From the NCBI GenBank assembly GCA_038363925.1, contig JAQQWL010000009.1, positions 1,302,001 through 1,366,000 of the forward strand: 64,000 nt of DNA. The letters run 5' to 3'. Origin of the DNA: Apiospora phragmitis (lineage: Eukaryota > Ascomycota > Sordariomycetes > Amphisphaeriales > Apiosporaceae). Positions within the stretch are counted from its first letter, which is position 1; the number at the start of each line of letters is the position of its first letter. Under the pieces are notes generated by a model that saw nothing but the letters and a program-made list of their open reading frames with translations, was not told the origin of the DNA and searched no databases. The position numbers and the translations under genes were made by a program. Positions 24,483 through 36,396 of the stretch are shown in pieces.

Positions 24483-25418
24483 ATGCGTTACTCTCTCGTC
24501 CTCGCTGCTGCCGGCCTCGTCGCCTCCGTCTCTGGTCACGGTCTGGTCACCAAGGTGGTCGGTGCCAACGGAGTAGAGATGCCTGGTCTCACAGTCGCCG
24601 ACGGCACACCCCGCGACTGCTCCAGCAATGGCTGCGGTTCTCAGGCCGACACTGCCATTATCCGAGACCGCGAGATTTCGTCCGGCAAGGCCGGTCCTCT
24701 TGGCCGCACCCAAGGAAACGGCAAGGTTGAGGCCGCCACCATGATTGCGAGCTTCATGGGTGGCAGTGCTGCCCCTACCAACAACGGTACCGGTGTCGGT
24801 GAGGAGGACAACATCCCCGCCAACGTTGGCCAGAAGAACACCAAGAACACTCGCGTCAACAGCGCCAAGTTCCGCCGCCAGAACTTCCTGAGCGGCCTCC
24901 TGGGCGGCGGTGCTGGCGGCAAGGGCGGCGCTGCCAAGGCCAAGGGCACCCAGACCAAGACCGCTGCCGAGACCAATGTGAAGGCGACTGCTGGCCAGGG
25001 TGCCTCGCAGGGCCTGCCCACTGCTGACGATAACGGCGAGGTCACTCTCCAGTTCCGCCAGATCAACCAGGATGGCGCGGGTCCTCTTGAGGCCATGGTC
25101 GACGGCACCTCGGGCGGCACCGACATGGCCGCCTTCAAGAAGGCCGAGGTGACCCAGGACGTGCCCGGCTTCGTCGCCGGTCTCTCGACCGCCACCATGA
25201 CCGACTTCGACGTCAAGGTCGCCATGCCCCAGGGCATGACCTGCGACGCTAGCGTTGGCGGTGCCGACAACGTCTGCGTCGTCCGCGTCCGCAACAACAC
25301 CCCCGCCGGCCCCTTCGGTGGCTCCGCTGCCTTCACTCAGTCCACTGCCGCCCGCAAGCGAGCCATTGCCTACCGCATCAAGAAGCGCGCTGAGGAGGCC
25401 CGCCAGAGCCTCGAATAA
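24483..25418 (+). CDS. Egh16-like (GAS1/MAS3-type) secreted protein
   Basis: A single exon of 311 residues. It has a signal peptide (MRYSLVLAAAGLVASVSG) and then the family opening HGLVTKVVGANGVEMPGL, DGTPRDCSSNGCGSQADTAI and RDREISSGKAGPLGRTQGNG, followed by the C-terminal block CDASVGGADNVCVVRVRN. These proteins (Blumeria Egh16, Magnaporthe GAS1/MAS3) are extracellular and induced during appressorium or host penetration in pathogens; many saprotrophs also have them. Between them lies a Gly/Ala/Lys-rich insertion (residues about 137-175) with an RRQ site and several dibasic KK/KR/RR pairs, and the C-terminus is basic. The role here is unknown; the family assignment is firm. Confidence 0.88.
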   Translation: MRYSLVLAAAGLVASVSGHGLVTKVVGANGVEMPGLTVADGTPRDCSSNGCGSQADTAIIRDREISSGKAGPLGRTQGNGKVEAATMIASFMGGSAAPTNNGTGVGEEDNIPANVGQKNTKNTRVNSAKFRRQNFLSGLLGGGAGGKGGAAKAKGTQTKTAAETNVKATAGQGASQGLPTADDNGEVTLQFRQINQDGAGPLEAMVDGTSGGTDMAAFKKAEVTQDVPGFVAGLSTATMTDFDVKVAMPQGMTCDASVGGADNVCVVRVRNNTPAGPFGGSAAFTQSTAARKRAIAYRIKKRAEEARQSLE

Positions 25419-28400
25419 GAGGTTCCTTGTGTGCTATTGGTTCGAATTTTCCATTGGGTCATGGAACGATAGACGGCATAGGAATGGATACCTATGACAG
25501 GGAACAAAGGGGCACCGGCGCTGGGAGTACTCATTATTTCTTATCCACTTCATTCTGACGACGGTGAGGAATGGCAAGGGGCATGGATTTTGGCATTTTG
25601 GCAACAGATCGAATATTTTACACTGCTTTGGTGGATGATTGATATATGTACATGGACGATGGATCAACATATGGCCCCTCCTCTGGTTACCAGCAGGCGA
25701 CCTTTTGTCGTCTGGGATGGAATAGGAGGGGTTCGGGACATTCCTTTTTGATCGTTGTAGATACCGAAATCTATATACCCGTCGACGAAATACTTCCGTC
25801 TTCATTGATTGCCCTTGTGTGTGATATCTTTTACCTACTTATGTGCTTGATGAGGCTATCGACTTAGAATATATAGCACTTGGAATTGATTTGAACCGAC
25901 TCGAGCAAGTTGCTAGCAGTTAAATACCTTATCATATGTACGACGTATTATAGGTATATAAAGGCTTCTTCTCCAGTAGCGAAGTTGGTGTCGCTCGGAC
26001 AGGAGTTCAGACTGAGGAGAGGTATCTTTTTTCTTCTGCTTCTTAAATGTATCGCACCATGTATCTCCAATCTTTTACTACCAACCTACTTACCTGCGTA
26101 TGCAGCGTGCCTTTATCTAGTGCCTCCAGCACACTATCTGTTAATCGGTCTTTCTTTTCATTCGGTTATTAACACACTCAAGTGTAACTTGAGTTGACGT
26201 TTCATCCCCCCATTTAAGCTTGCGGAACCGTTGCGCTGAAATACCAATATGCTTCGATGATAGTTCGAATGGCAGAAACAATGCGACTGCTAAAAGTACG
26301 ACGGACGAGGTTTAAATAGGTAATCTTTGGATGGCAGCAACTCGGCGTTCCATCATCGGGACGGGCCTCTTCGAGGTCAGACCTCGGAACCAAACGTTTC
26401 CCAAAAGGAGGCGCAAGTCCAGGATATTAGGGGTAGCTTTCCGTGCTCTGTACTAATGTCACCAGTGACATCTTTGGCGACGCTGAACGAATTGGAAAAT
26501 GGCCGGCCAAATAAGAAGAAAGAAAGCAAGTTCAGGGGCCGTTCATACAACATGTTCCTCTGCGATACTTCTCGTCGGGCTTGTTTTCAGTAGGTACTTC
26601 TTAGCTAATAATACACGACGCACCAACCCACCATCAGCGCCGTCTAGACGCCTGGCTCGCCAGCATCAGTGTCTGCTAAGATCCTGTAATGACGGCAATT
26701 CGTTATTATCTGCTCCAGAGTCCCCCCAATGCTAGAGAAACGCCCACTTTGAAGTCCCCAAATGACATTTGCATCAAAAGCTTGTCGCGCTGTCTTGGCG
26801 AACAACACTTTGACTTTCCATGCGACACCACAACATTTCGAACTTTTTGCGCTCATCACCACCTTCTTCACCTTCGCTTTGTAGGCGCTGCTGCTATTTT
26901 AATCACGCTGAACTTCGAACCAGACGCCTAATAATATACACCCAGCCTTTTAATGGCTCGCTCCACCACATTGCTTAGGTTAACTGATGGCCACTTTCGG
27001 CAACCTAGAATTTTCTATTCTCAAAACGCGATTACCATTGAATAACAACTCTTATGCATCTATTCTCAACACGCCACAATGACTAAACCTTGAAACGCAA
27101 TACTCCGCGCTGTCACGTTCGCTTGACTGCTTTCGCACAACCCTCGTGTACCTTCAACGCCCGTCTGCAATGAGTGCATCACTTCAGCAGTGGCGAGTCC
27201 AGCATTATCTGCGACTCATACAGCCGTCTTAAAAAGCGCATTTTGCTCACATTATACACCACTGCTGAAAATTCTACCTTTTCGGTGAATGTACTGGCTT
27301 ACCGGATTATAGAGTCTCACTGTGGCCATCTACTGACCTTGGTGCACTCGTCACGTTGACCAACCAGCTGAAGGCTTGCAAGGTCACTGGGCAAAGAAAC
27401 AGGATCTGGCAATAGAGACTTCAAGTGGTGTCGCCCTAAGCCAGCGGCGCCTTGGGCAAATGTTCGCGCATAAGCACATCTGATAGCTCATATCAGAGCT
27501 TCTGCATAAACAATGTTTCAGCCGACAGTGATCACGGAGCTGCCTTCCTAAAAACACAGCCTGACGTCTTCGTCCCTACCACAACAAGCCGATGCCGACG
27601 AGAAAGAGGTCGTATATACGAGGTGGCGCCCCGGACTATGTCTTCATACGCTAGGTGCCCACATGCAGCATAGCCTGGACGGCGTAGGACCCAATCGCAT
27701 ACTGTTTACGCATCCATGAACGATCAAGAATGGCCCAACCCCTCACTATTGCTCTGCGAAGGCTGAACTGGGCGAGTTGGATGCGTCTCCGAGGCCCATT
27801 CAACCAGGATGATATGTCACACCAGGCAGACCGAAAAGGGGTCATCTGTTATTTCCTTGGAACGTACCACATCCAGGCATCTGACGTGAAACTCGGCCAC
27901 CAACACCACCATCAGGCCCATCTTGTGGGATCTCGAAGGGTAAAACTACTTGCAACGCGCAAGGGGTGTTGGATGCTGTACTCTGCGGTTGGAACGTAAT
28001 ACGCTGCACGTAATATGTACCTGACTCTCATGGCTCAGGTCAGAACGCTGAGAACACCCGGAAATAGGGATGGTGAAGCAGACTGAATCCCCACTCTCCC
28101 AGGAGAACTTTCAACTGCCATCCATATACTTGGTAAGTACAAGCTCTACGACTTTGTGAGACTATTCTGAAACCCTATCGCCTCTAGAAGGTCGTCGGCG
28201 AGACCGGAATTCGAGGCTGGGATCCACGAAGCACCTCATCAGTCGCACACACCGCACGCTGCATACTGAGGTGGCTGTTTGGGTGGACGCTGAGCTATGG
28301 TGTCACTCGGGCGATCGTCAACCAACAGAAGAAGGGAGGGATTCTTAGCTACCCTCGAGTTCTGCATCCGGTCCCAGAGTATGGCTATGTCCTTCGAATT

Positions 28401-28897
28401 AGAAGAGGCTACCTGATGAACAGACGTATTCTCGACCAGTGAATGCGTCTACGTCTGAATCGGAAGCAAGCAAATGGGAAATTACCGTCAGCTTTGATTT
28501 AGAAGCATAATGCAATCATTCCCTCCTCGGAATCTAACGCCTGCTATATGTAATGATATGTTAAAGAGGACGAACTGGCCACGATATTCGGAAGGAAGCA
28601 CCCAGCAAAAGTAGGGTTGGAAGACAGCTAAACAGGTCAAACTGACCGCTGCTGATGCAGCGCCATCGACTGATTGCAGCCCCCAGGAAAAAGTCAGTAG
28701 AAACAAAACAAATAACCCTCCCCATGTTATCCTCCCACCAGCCGATATTCCTTCAAAGCATGCCGGGCCAAACAATGTTAGAGAAGGCACTTGACCTGCC
28801 ACGAAAACACCCATTTAAACACCAAAATGAACGTATGGAATCCAATAAGGTGGCCTCCTTTCGATACTCCCACACACGGTACCAACTCTTCCTATCC
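25419..28897. other. Gene-poor stretch
   Basis: About 3.5 kb with no supportable gene. It begins with the 3' flank of the Egh16-like gene and becomes irregular in composition toward 26.2-28.5 kb, as expected for old degraded sequence. A minus-strand frame at 27651-27845 has a faint look of a HET-type fragment (ILDRSWMRKQ), too weak to annotate. Confidence 0.4.
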
Positions 28898-30817
28898 TCA
28901 ATCCCCGAGACTCCGCGCTCTGGGCAGCACTCCCACCGTGACCCATTCGTCTCGAAGCTCCCGCATAGCATAATGGAGCCCCCAACTTATAGATTCATCA
29001 TTAGGCCCTTGTTCCGCAAAGCCTCATATGTCATCCTGGCCATGTCTACGCACAATCTGTCATCGACAGTCCATAGTGTACCAATCACATGCCGGAAGCC
29101 TGCGAGCTGGTACGCGGCCGTCAAGTGGATGCCCTCGTTAATTAGCTCCCTTTTCCCGATCTGACCAGTTCCGCATACTGAGAGGTAAGCGAGAAACGGT
29201 GATCCAGAACTAAGATTAGTCTCTAACAGACTCGCCACCGTCAATGGATCCTTCTTTTAGTCTCTTAATAATAACTGGCTTTATAATAGGTTTACAGAAT
29301 GTATACTGCCATAGCCAGTAAAATGGAACATCTAACAAGTTTCCAACGCAGACAGAACTTGCTCTTTCCAGGGTCCTGATTAAATGGATTCGATTTGTAT
29401 CGACTTGCAAACAGTCTATACTATATCGGCCTCTTCCTAGGCAAATTAAAGGTTTTCTGCTCTTGGTGTATATTTTATAGCAATAAGAGCGATCTTCTGT
29501 CCAGTAATTTATCGCTAAAACGGCTACTAACGACCGTGCATAATAGCCCTAATAGATAAACTATACGAAAAAACCACTCGGTCTAGTGCTGTGTCTAGAT
29601 AATCGATAAAATAATTCCCAACCGCATAGAGGAAATCGAACGAGCGGTCCGATCGGGATCCACCAGACGTGTTACGGGTGGCTATCAATCACGGCCTGAG
29701 CAAGCCCCAGCTCATTCAAGATCGGACAAACGACGGTTTCCCAAAGCCAGACAAGCGTATCCAAAGATCGAGGGTCTTTGCTTTCGAGGCCCTGTTGAGA
29801 AAGCTGGGGTAGCTCCAAGGTTCGTATACCAGAACGCTCGACAATAAAAGCATCGCAACGGTGCGAGCTTGCATTAACAACAATAATTAGACCATTTAAT
29901 ACAGCTTGGCAGACTTCAAGTTCCGATAGAGGAAGGAGGAACCGTCTAAAACCAGGCAGGCCTCGAATCTTCTTTACTACCATCTTTAATTGATCATCGG
30001 CCTCGCGACGCTAGTCTCCCTCACGCTGTACAGCGCTGATATAATCTTCGACTGTTGCTTTAACAGAACTGCGAAACGTAGGCGCATCCAGCTTATCTCG
30101 AAGATTAATAAAGGTTCTCGAAAGCTCCGGATAGCTTTCCTTAAAGGCTGAGATATTAGCGCGAAGATCGTACAAGGAGCCTATTAAGACGCCACAACTG
30201 GTTTCGAGCATTTTGATCACAGCAAAAACCCCTTTCCCAGCCTGTAGGAGAACAGCAGCTGCATCGGAGCCAAGACCGGCCGCTTAGGACAGGAGATGCT
30301 CTTTATCGGTGTTCTGGAGAGATTAGGGAGCCAAGAGTCGAACCAGGCTAACAGCAGTTTCGGCTATTTCATGTGCTTTTGTTGTACTTTGGAAGATCCT
30401 CGGAAATGATAGCAGTTTTCGACCAGCCTGGATACGCTCGTTCATCGGAGAACCTGGGAAGGTTAAGGGCAATAAAAGAGATTTGTAGCGACTCGTCGAG
30501 GTCCGCCATCGCTCCTATTCTCTTGCACCTATAATTAAGCCTAGCCCCAAGGTTGCTTAACCATACAATAAGGTCTGGGTGGTCTTCTGCCGTGGCCTCG
30601 ACTGCCTATCGTGCTGTCTGGATAGCTTCTTCGAGGTCCGCCATCGCTCCTGTTCTCTTGTACCTATCACCAAGGCTATTTCCAAGGTTGTTTAGCCATC
30701 CAGCGCGGTTTGGGTGGTCCTCTGGCGTGGCCTCGACTGCGTCTCGTGCTGTCTGGATGACCTCTTCGAGATCCGCTATCTTTTTATTTCGTACATTTTG
30801 CTTTACATGCTCGGGAG
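28898..30817 (-). pseudogene. TPR-CHAT region of a decayed AAA-TPR-CHAT protein
   Basis: Reading the minus strand from 30817, at least two tetratricopeptide units of the fungal type appear (EDHPNRAGWLNNLGNSLGDRY and EDHPDLIVWLSNLGARL, each followed by a TGAMADLEE- or IGAMADLDE-like helix). A linker (LQNTDKEHLLS, AGLGSDAAAVLLQAGKGVF) follows, and then a full CHAT caspase-like domain from about 29960 (KIRGLPGFRRFLLP, VNASSHRCDAFIVE, HVWWIPIGPLVRFPL, MFHFTGYG, FLAYLSVCGTGQ, INEGIHLTAAYQLAGFRHV, LHYAMRELRDEWV) to a stop at 28898. The frame is broken by many stops (for example at 30606-30608, 30323-30325, 30284-30286, 30011-30013, 29672-29674 and about eight more between 29250 and 29540) and by shifts near 29625 and 28990. 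The expected HFAGHG active-site motif reads HFTGYG. The catalytic Cys motif is still present. Confidence 0.8.
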
Positions 30818-33525
30818 CTATTTGAACGACAACCGTTATAATTAACCAAGTTTTATATTACGTAGGTTCGCTGAAGCTCTACTTACTATCTGAATTCAAA
30901 GAACTGCCGTGCTCTTTCAACATATTTTCCATTTTGCCAATGATCTCCTCGAAAGTCACTCCCAGTCTGCCCAGTCCAGATTCCTGTTCAGTCTCAGCCG
31001 CCTTCATGAAGACATTTTGGATGATGCCTCTCGCCAAGGTCTCAACGTCGCGCCCATTGGCCCCAACCCTTTGTCTGGCTCAGCTCCTTGAAGCTCTGAT
31101 GGATAAGCTGCCGTCTTTCATTAGCTAGGCCTTCGAAGTTACCCGAAATCTCAATCTTGAGGTTGGAAACTGGTTGCTTCAAATGCTGCAAGCAATGCTC
31201 CGGCGTCATATGAGGGAATGTGATGTGCGTTGGGAACCGACTTCGCAACCCCGGGTTTGACTGCATAAGACGCTCCAAATCCTTCTCATACCCTGCGAGG
31301 ATGACCACTATGTTCCCAGCGAAGCGTGATTTGGTCATGATATCGACTATCTCTCCAATGGCTTCCCTAATGAAATCACCGCCTCCACCGGAGCCCGGGT
31401 TAAGCCTGTAGGCTTCGTCGATAAACAAGACTTTTCAGAGCCCTTGTTCGAATTGACTGATAACCTTAGGACCGGTGTGGCCGGTGTACGTCCCGATAAG
31501 ATCGGGTGCAGAGCAAGTGATAACTTCATCCGATGAAATAAAGCCTATGTTATAGAAAAGCTTTACAACTTTTCTAGCCATCGAACTATCGCAAGGACGT
31601 GAGCTACTTATCAAAAGTCCGAAATGGGGCTTACTTACGTTTTACCGGTTCCTGGAGGACCCTTGAAGACGAACGCCCAGGGTACATATGGTCTCGGGTC
31701 AATACCATGGCGCCGCATGCCATCGGTCATCTTTTGATAACCACTGAATTGTGCAACGATCGTTTCGAATCCGATAAATTCTTCGAACAGCTCGTCTCGA
31801 TCCTTATCCGCTCCAAGCGATCTGTCATAATCCGGGTCGAAGTCCGAGGCCTCTAACGGGTGATGGTGCATATCGAAGCGGTCAATGCCAGCCGCCTCCA
31901 ATCCATCTCTCTGTCGAAGCTTCGCTCTCGCCAACAAGTTTTCCACGTCAACTCCGTTGCCAAACCGCGGCCGGATGCACATCCGGCTCAGGATTTCGTG
32001 TGCAACTTTACGAGCGTGCTCTGAGGCCAGTACCTCATCCCTCGCTATCTTCTGGTCAAGAATGCCAGGCAATTGAGCATCATTGTAGCTTGGAAATTTG
32101 ATAGTATCTTCGAGGGGAAACCGTCTCTGCAGACCTGGATTTTTCTTGAGAAACATATCCTCCATCTCATCAGTGTACCCAGCGAGGATGACACACCGGT
32201 TTTCTCCTGGTAAGCCATATATATTGGCCACCAAGGTATCGATAATCCCGTTGTGGAAGTCTCTTTCAGAATGGGGGTGCAGCATGTGTGCATCGTCGAT
32301 GATGAGAATATTCCCCTTGGCTTCTTCGAGGGCCTCTCTGGTCATAGCTTCGGATTGGCCAGTATACTCACCAATCAAGTCTCCGGGGTTCTTTATAATC
32401 ACTTGGCCACCCGTCACAAACCCCAGCTGAGCGACGATCTGTCCGTAGAGCATTGACACCGTAGATTTTCCTACGCCTGGATTCCCGAGGAATACACGGT
32501 TCAGGTTGATGCTCATTGGTGGCTCGCCTTGAGTCTCGCGCTGATAATTGACCTTGGCTAAAATGAAGAGACGGTCAACCTCCTTCTTCACACTTTCCAA
32601 GCCAACCATGTTCTGAATCTCCTTCCAGGCGTCGCTCTCGCTCCGGACATCCACAGGCTCAGGGCCGAAGACATCTTCTCGTGTGATACCGCCGGGCCTA
32701 GGCTTTTGTTGGTCAAGGTCACTGTCTTGGGAAGGCGAGTGTGTTTTCGCCCACTCAGCCAACTCTTTCTCGAGCCGTTGTGTGCGGCGCACACAGACCT
32801 GGTCCAATTCCAGTTTCAGGGCATGGATGTTCCCAAAACCATGATCTCCGCACTTCTCCCGATTGAGTGCAAGAGCTCAGCATAGAGCTGGGCGCTCCTT
32901 CTCTTGCCTGGTCCGGATTAGCTATCGTGACCAATGAAGATTGGGGGACTGACCGGTTCCATCACTGCCATGTAGAATTAAATCCAGTTTCAAGCTTCTT
33001 ACATTCTCACCCCATCGCTTAGCCGCCTCAGCTCTAGCTTTCATATCGAGAAAATGTGCTTTGACCTGCTCGTGGCCAACCATCGACATGAAAGCGGGTA
33101 CTGTGGCAAAGTGAGTATAAAGCTTCATGGATCTTCGGGGGTTACTTACGGCCACTGGGGGTTTTCATCGCTACAGACCCATGTTTGGTCGATATTGAGC
33201 GCACCACGGAGGCTCTTAAATTCGAAAGTAGTCTGGGTGGTAGTGTCCTCAGGTCCATCAGAGCATGGTGCATTTGGTCGTCTAGATGCCTTAGCCGGCT
33301 CTCTATGGTGTCCTACGAACAGCTTATGGACCAGAACCGCTTGCGGCTCGATCTCACTGTTACAGCAGGTAACGAAAACGGCTTCCTCTACGATAGCAAC
33401 AAAACGAGTTCTCCGCTCAGACCACTTCCGCTTTAGGAAGATGTATAGTGTACTGTCTATGCTTGTAGTCACCCATGCCTTGACAGGTACATCAAGAAGT
33501 ACTGGATCTGTCCAGATTCGGCTCT
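30818..33525 (-). pseudogene. AAA ATPase (CbxX/CfxQ type), N-terminal part of the AAA-TPR-CHAT locus, damaged
   Basis: Two AAA modules are clear. The first has Walker A GNPGVGKST, Walker B ILIIDDAHML and NPGLQRRFP (about 32.6-31.9 kb). The second has GPPGTGKT split by a 53-nt intron just downstream of 31650, Walker B VLFIDEAYRL, ILAGYEKDLERL and NPGLRSRFP. An earlier, truncated third module is suggested by SMVGHEQVKAHFL at about 33090 and an N-terminal exon at 33146-33525. Damage includes an in-frame TGA at 31435-31437, one residue before KVLFIDEAYRL, and an extra C near 31060 that breaks the expected GWGNGRDVETLARGI. The last exon ends at 30887 with GT at 30886; splicing to 30817 continues in phase into the TPR region. 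CbxX-type AAA proteins act as remodelling ATPases; the fungal role is not established. Confidence 0.72.
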
Positions 33526-33731
33526 AACAGGCAACAAACGATATGCAGACCCGCTATCAGCAACGGCAGGGCTGCATGCCGGGCTTACACTGGTTGTGCT
33601 TATCATTGAAAATCGTATGTTGAACCCCCCAAATGGTGCTCTGGAACTGTTTCATTTGAAACTGGCTTTTCCTAAAGTTCTATTTTGCGATACTAATTAG
33701 TCGTTCACCTAGTGGAAACAATACACCACCA

Positions 33732-35602
33732 TCACCTCACCACAGTAGGGATAACGCGAACTCCTTCCGAAGGCCCCATGGGATACCCGAATAATTTATC
33801 TCTGGCCACCTCCACGTCTTTCTCGGTCGTATCGTATAGTTCCATATCGAATCGGCGCACCAGAACGGCGACTGTGATAAATATCTCTGTATAGGCTAAG
33901 CTGTGATGAGGAGGGGGGGAGACGGGTTTTAACGTTAGCCGCGAAATCCCATGACTAACAAAACTATCCATGTTAAAGGGGGATACATACTTCATACCCA
34001 AGCAGTGCCTCGTCCCTTTAGAAAAAGTGACGATGTAGTTCTCAAGCTTCTGCCCCTTCTCCCGAGCCTCGATCCATCGTTCCGGTCGGAACTCGGCAGG
34101 ATTGGGAAACAGCTGCGGGTTCATGTGAATGAGACGGTTGCTCTCACTTATCCCAACCTAGTCACACCAGTGGATTTGATTAGCCTTTGCCAAAATTTCT
34201 CGAGGCGTCTCGTGCGGTGCATGGAGAGAGAGGGAGATACTCACGCCTGGTGGGATAACCCAGTTCTTGTAGACGAGAGGCGGGGTCGGTGCCACCCGAG
34301 GAAGCCGTGTCAGGGGGCCTATCGAGAGGCGAAGGCCTTCAAGAATTACCCCTCTCTATTAGTCATATATTAGCCTTCAAGTCTCTGCCAGTATAGGGGT
34401 AGGTAATGCAAAAGAACTTACCAAGTACGGCAAAGCCTCCAGTTCTTTCTCGGCCACGTGGTCGAGAGCGTTGGGGTCCGGAAAGGCTTCCGTAAGCACC
34501 TGGCGCAGCTTGTTCCAGCGGCGTTTGTCATCCGCAAGCAATTGGAAGATGGTGAAGGCCAGCGTCTTCCCTGCCGTGACCCCGGCGTTCAAGAAGACAA
34601 ACCCCTCGTCGCCCAGCCGCTCCATACTCCGTTCTGAAGCCGGAATGCTCGGGTCGCTGAGCGCCTTGACAATGGTCGCGTTGCTGGGCGAGCCTCGGTC
34701 TAGCTTAGCCAACTCTTCCACCACCATGCTTCGGATCAGCCGTCGGAGCCCGAGAACCTTGCTGAGATTCGGGTTCATCGCCTGTACGAGGCGATAGGGC
34801 AGGACCTTGGCGAGTCTCATGATCAGTGGGAAGAATCGAACAACATGGAACAAGTTGAGGCTGGCGAGCAGACTCTCCCTGATGTCATTCTTGAAGTTAT
34901 CATCGGCAAGATATCCGAGACAATGGCCGAATCCATACTCGGAAGTAATATCTGCCGTCAGGGCAGAGAAGGCGGCATCCAGTTTGACGGTAACGCCTTG
35001 ATGGGCAGCTTCGCTGATTCTGTGCGCCAGATGATTGACTTTCTCCCAGACCAATGGTTCAATGTTGACCACAGCCCGCTTAGAAAAGGCGCTCATCAGA
35101 GGCTGGCGTCGCGAGTTGTGCAGCCTTGAATTGTGCGTCTCAAAGGCTGAGTGAGTGGCGCCCGTGAAGCGGTAAAAAGGGGCATACTTGTCTCGTGCGT
35201 TCGACTGGCCGGTATAGATTTCGTTGTAAAACTCCGGGTCACTGAAGTGTAGCTCGTTTGGATTGATCCGGACAACAGGGCCTAGTTCAGCAGATAATTG
35301 ATCAGGATCATGTATTAGGTACTTCAATTTATATTAGAAGAAGCATTACCATATTTCCTGTGCATGTCCTCTATTTTCAATGGAAACAGGCCATTTCGCG
35401 CTACGCTATAGTAAAACTCGAAGGCACTCGTAGCAGCCGCAAGCTTCGGGCCGGGAAACTTGGCCAGGGGGTGAAACCATAAACGATAAACTGCTTTTGT
35501 ACTTAAATAGACAGCTAATAAGGATAGAATAGCGAATATGACATTGTCGAGTTGGACTTGCTCTTGTGAAAAGGCGATATAAGAAGCAGTTCTGGCCGAC
35601 AT
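33732..35602 (-). CDS. Cytochrome P450 monooxygenase
   Basis: There are five exons on the minus strand: 35602-35350, 35281-34422, 34355-34245, 34142-33991 and 33900-33732. They sum to 1545 nt, or 514 residues, the usual fungal P450 size. An N-terminal membrane anchor ([23 protein letters not shown]) is followed by a Pro-rich hinge ([12 protein letters not shown]). The I-helix region reads [18 protein letters not shown], the K-helix ExxR is EGLRLS, the PERF-type motif is FRPERW, and the heme-binding loop is [11 protein letters not shown] with the Cys ligand intact. Only E-G-L-R is needed for the ExxR salt bridge, and it is present. The gene is divergent to a UbiA-type terpene cyclase, so oxidation of that cyclase's product is the likely job. 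No stops or shifts are seen. Confidence 0.92.
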
Positions 35603-36396
35603 CGTGGGGTGAACACCATCAATGTAACTTTTTCAAGGCAATGAATGGTATTTCCCATTTCTTCTTTGGGGAAGTATCTATGTTAGAGAAGACACAGCAA
35701 CGTCAATTTATAGCTGATGAAGTGACTGGTAAACGGACCGACTCTTTTGCTCCATGCCAAGATTTGTGCTCCCATGCGTTGCCGCTGGTCATTCGCCGAT
35801 TGACATGAACATGTGTCCTCCCGCCACGCACTCCAGCTCAAAACTACCAGATAGGGTAATTTTGAAACCTGCATCTACTTCTCTATGGAGGCCCTCTTAT
35901 GTACAGTACAGCCTTGGTTTAGGGCGGAGAACTCCTCGTAAAAGACCCCTGCAAGCATGCATACACCGGTCCACTACAGTAAGCAAGAGCCCCAGCTGTG
36001 AACCCCCTCCGCCTAATTGCCATTTATGGTAATTCTTCTTGCACTTGATGTAGAAGGAGCCAAGAATCAACCGGTTGGCTTGTTGAATGCAACCCCTTGC
36101 CGATGATGGTGATAACGCAACATACTCCACGATGCTGCATATGGTAGATTACAGGCATCTAGAGTGAGGCAATGAAGTCGGTTGTCCGATGTATTAGAAA
36201 AATGGATTATATCCACGCAGGCAGTAAACGAACGTTGGAAAGCAGTAGTCTTCCGTACGGCCTTGGTCTTATTTATTAGCCTTCTGATGCCACCTTGAAC
36301 AGCCCGGAGGTGACAGAAAATCACACATTGTTATCCATCAACCATTGATTTGCTTACAGCACCAGTGATCACTGTGCTCCCTTATCGTCTCACGGA
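35603..36396. promoter_or_regulatory. Shared divergent promoter, P450 / terpene cyclase
   Basis: This 794-bp interval separates two divergent start codons, a common arrangement for co-regulated biosynthetic pairs. A near-palindromic CGGAGAACTCC lies at 35929-35939, a possible zinc-cluster regulator site but not a perfect CGG-N-CCG repeat. No other operator is evident. Confidence 0.5.

Noticed and set aside
27651..27845. Possible HET-type fragment (ILDRSWMRKQ)
   Set aside because: Only a faint partial resemblance to the RPWFRRVW-like HET motif; no flanking support.
29250..29670. AT-rich stretch in the CHAT gene taken as a transposon insertion
   Set aside because: Reading through the stops gives ordered CHAT motifs (WWIPIGPLV, DTALDRVV, MFHFTGYG, KKDPLTVASLLE), so the sequence is the mutated gene itself.
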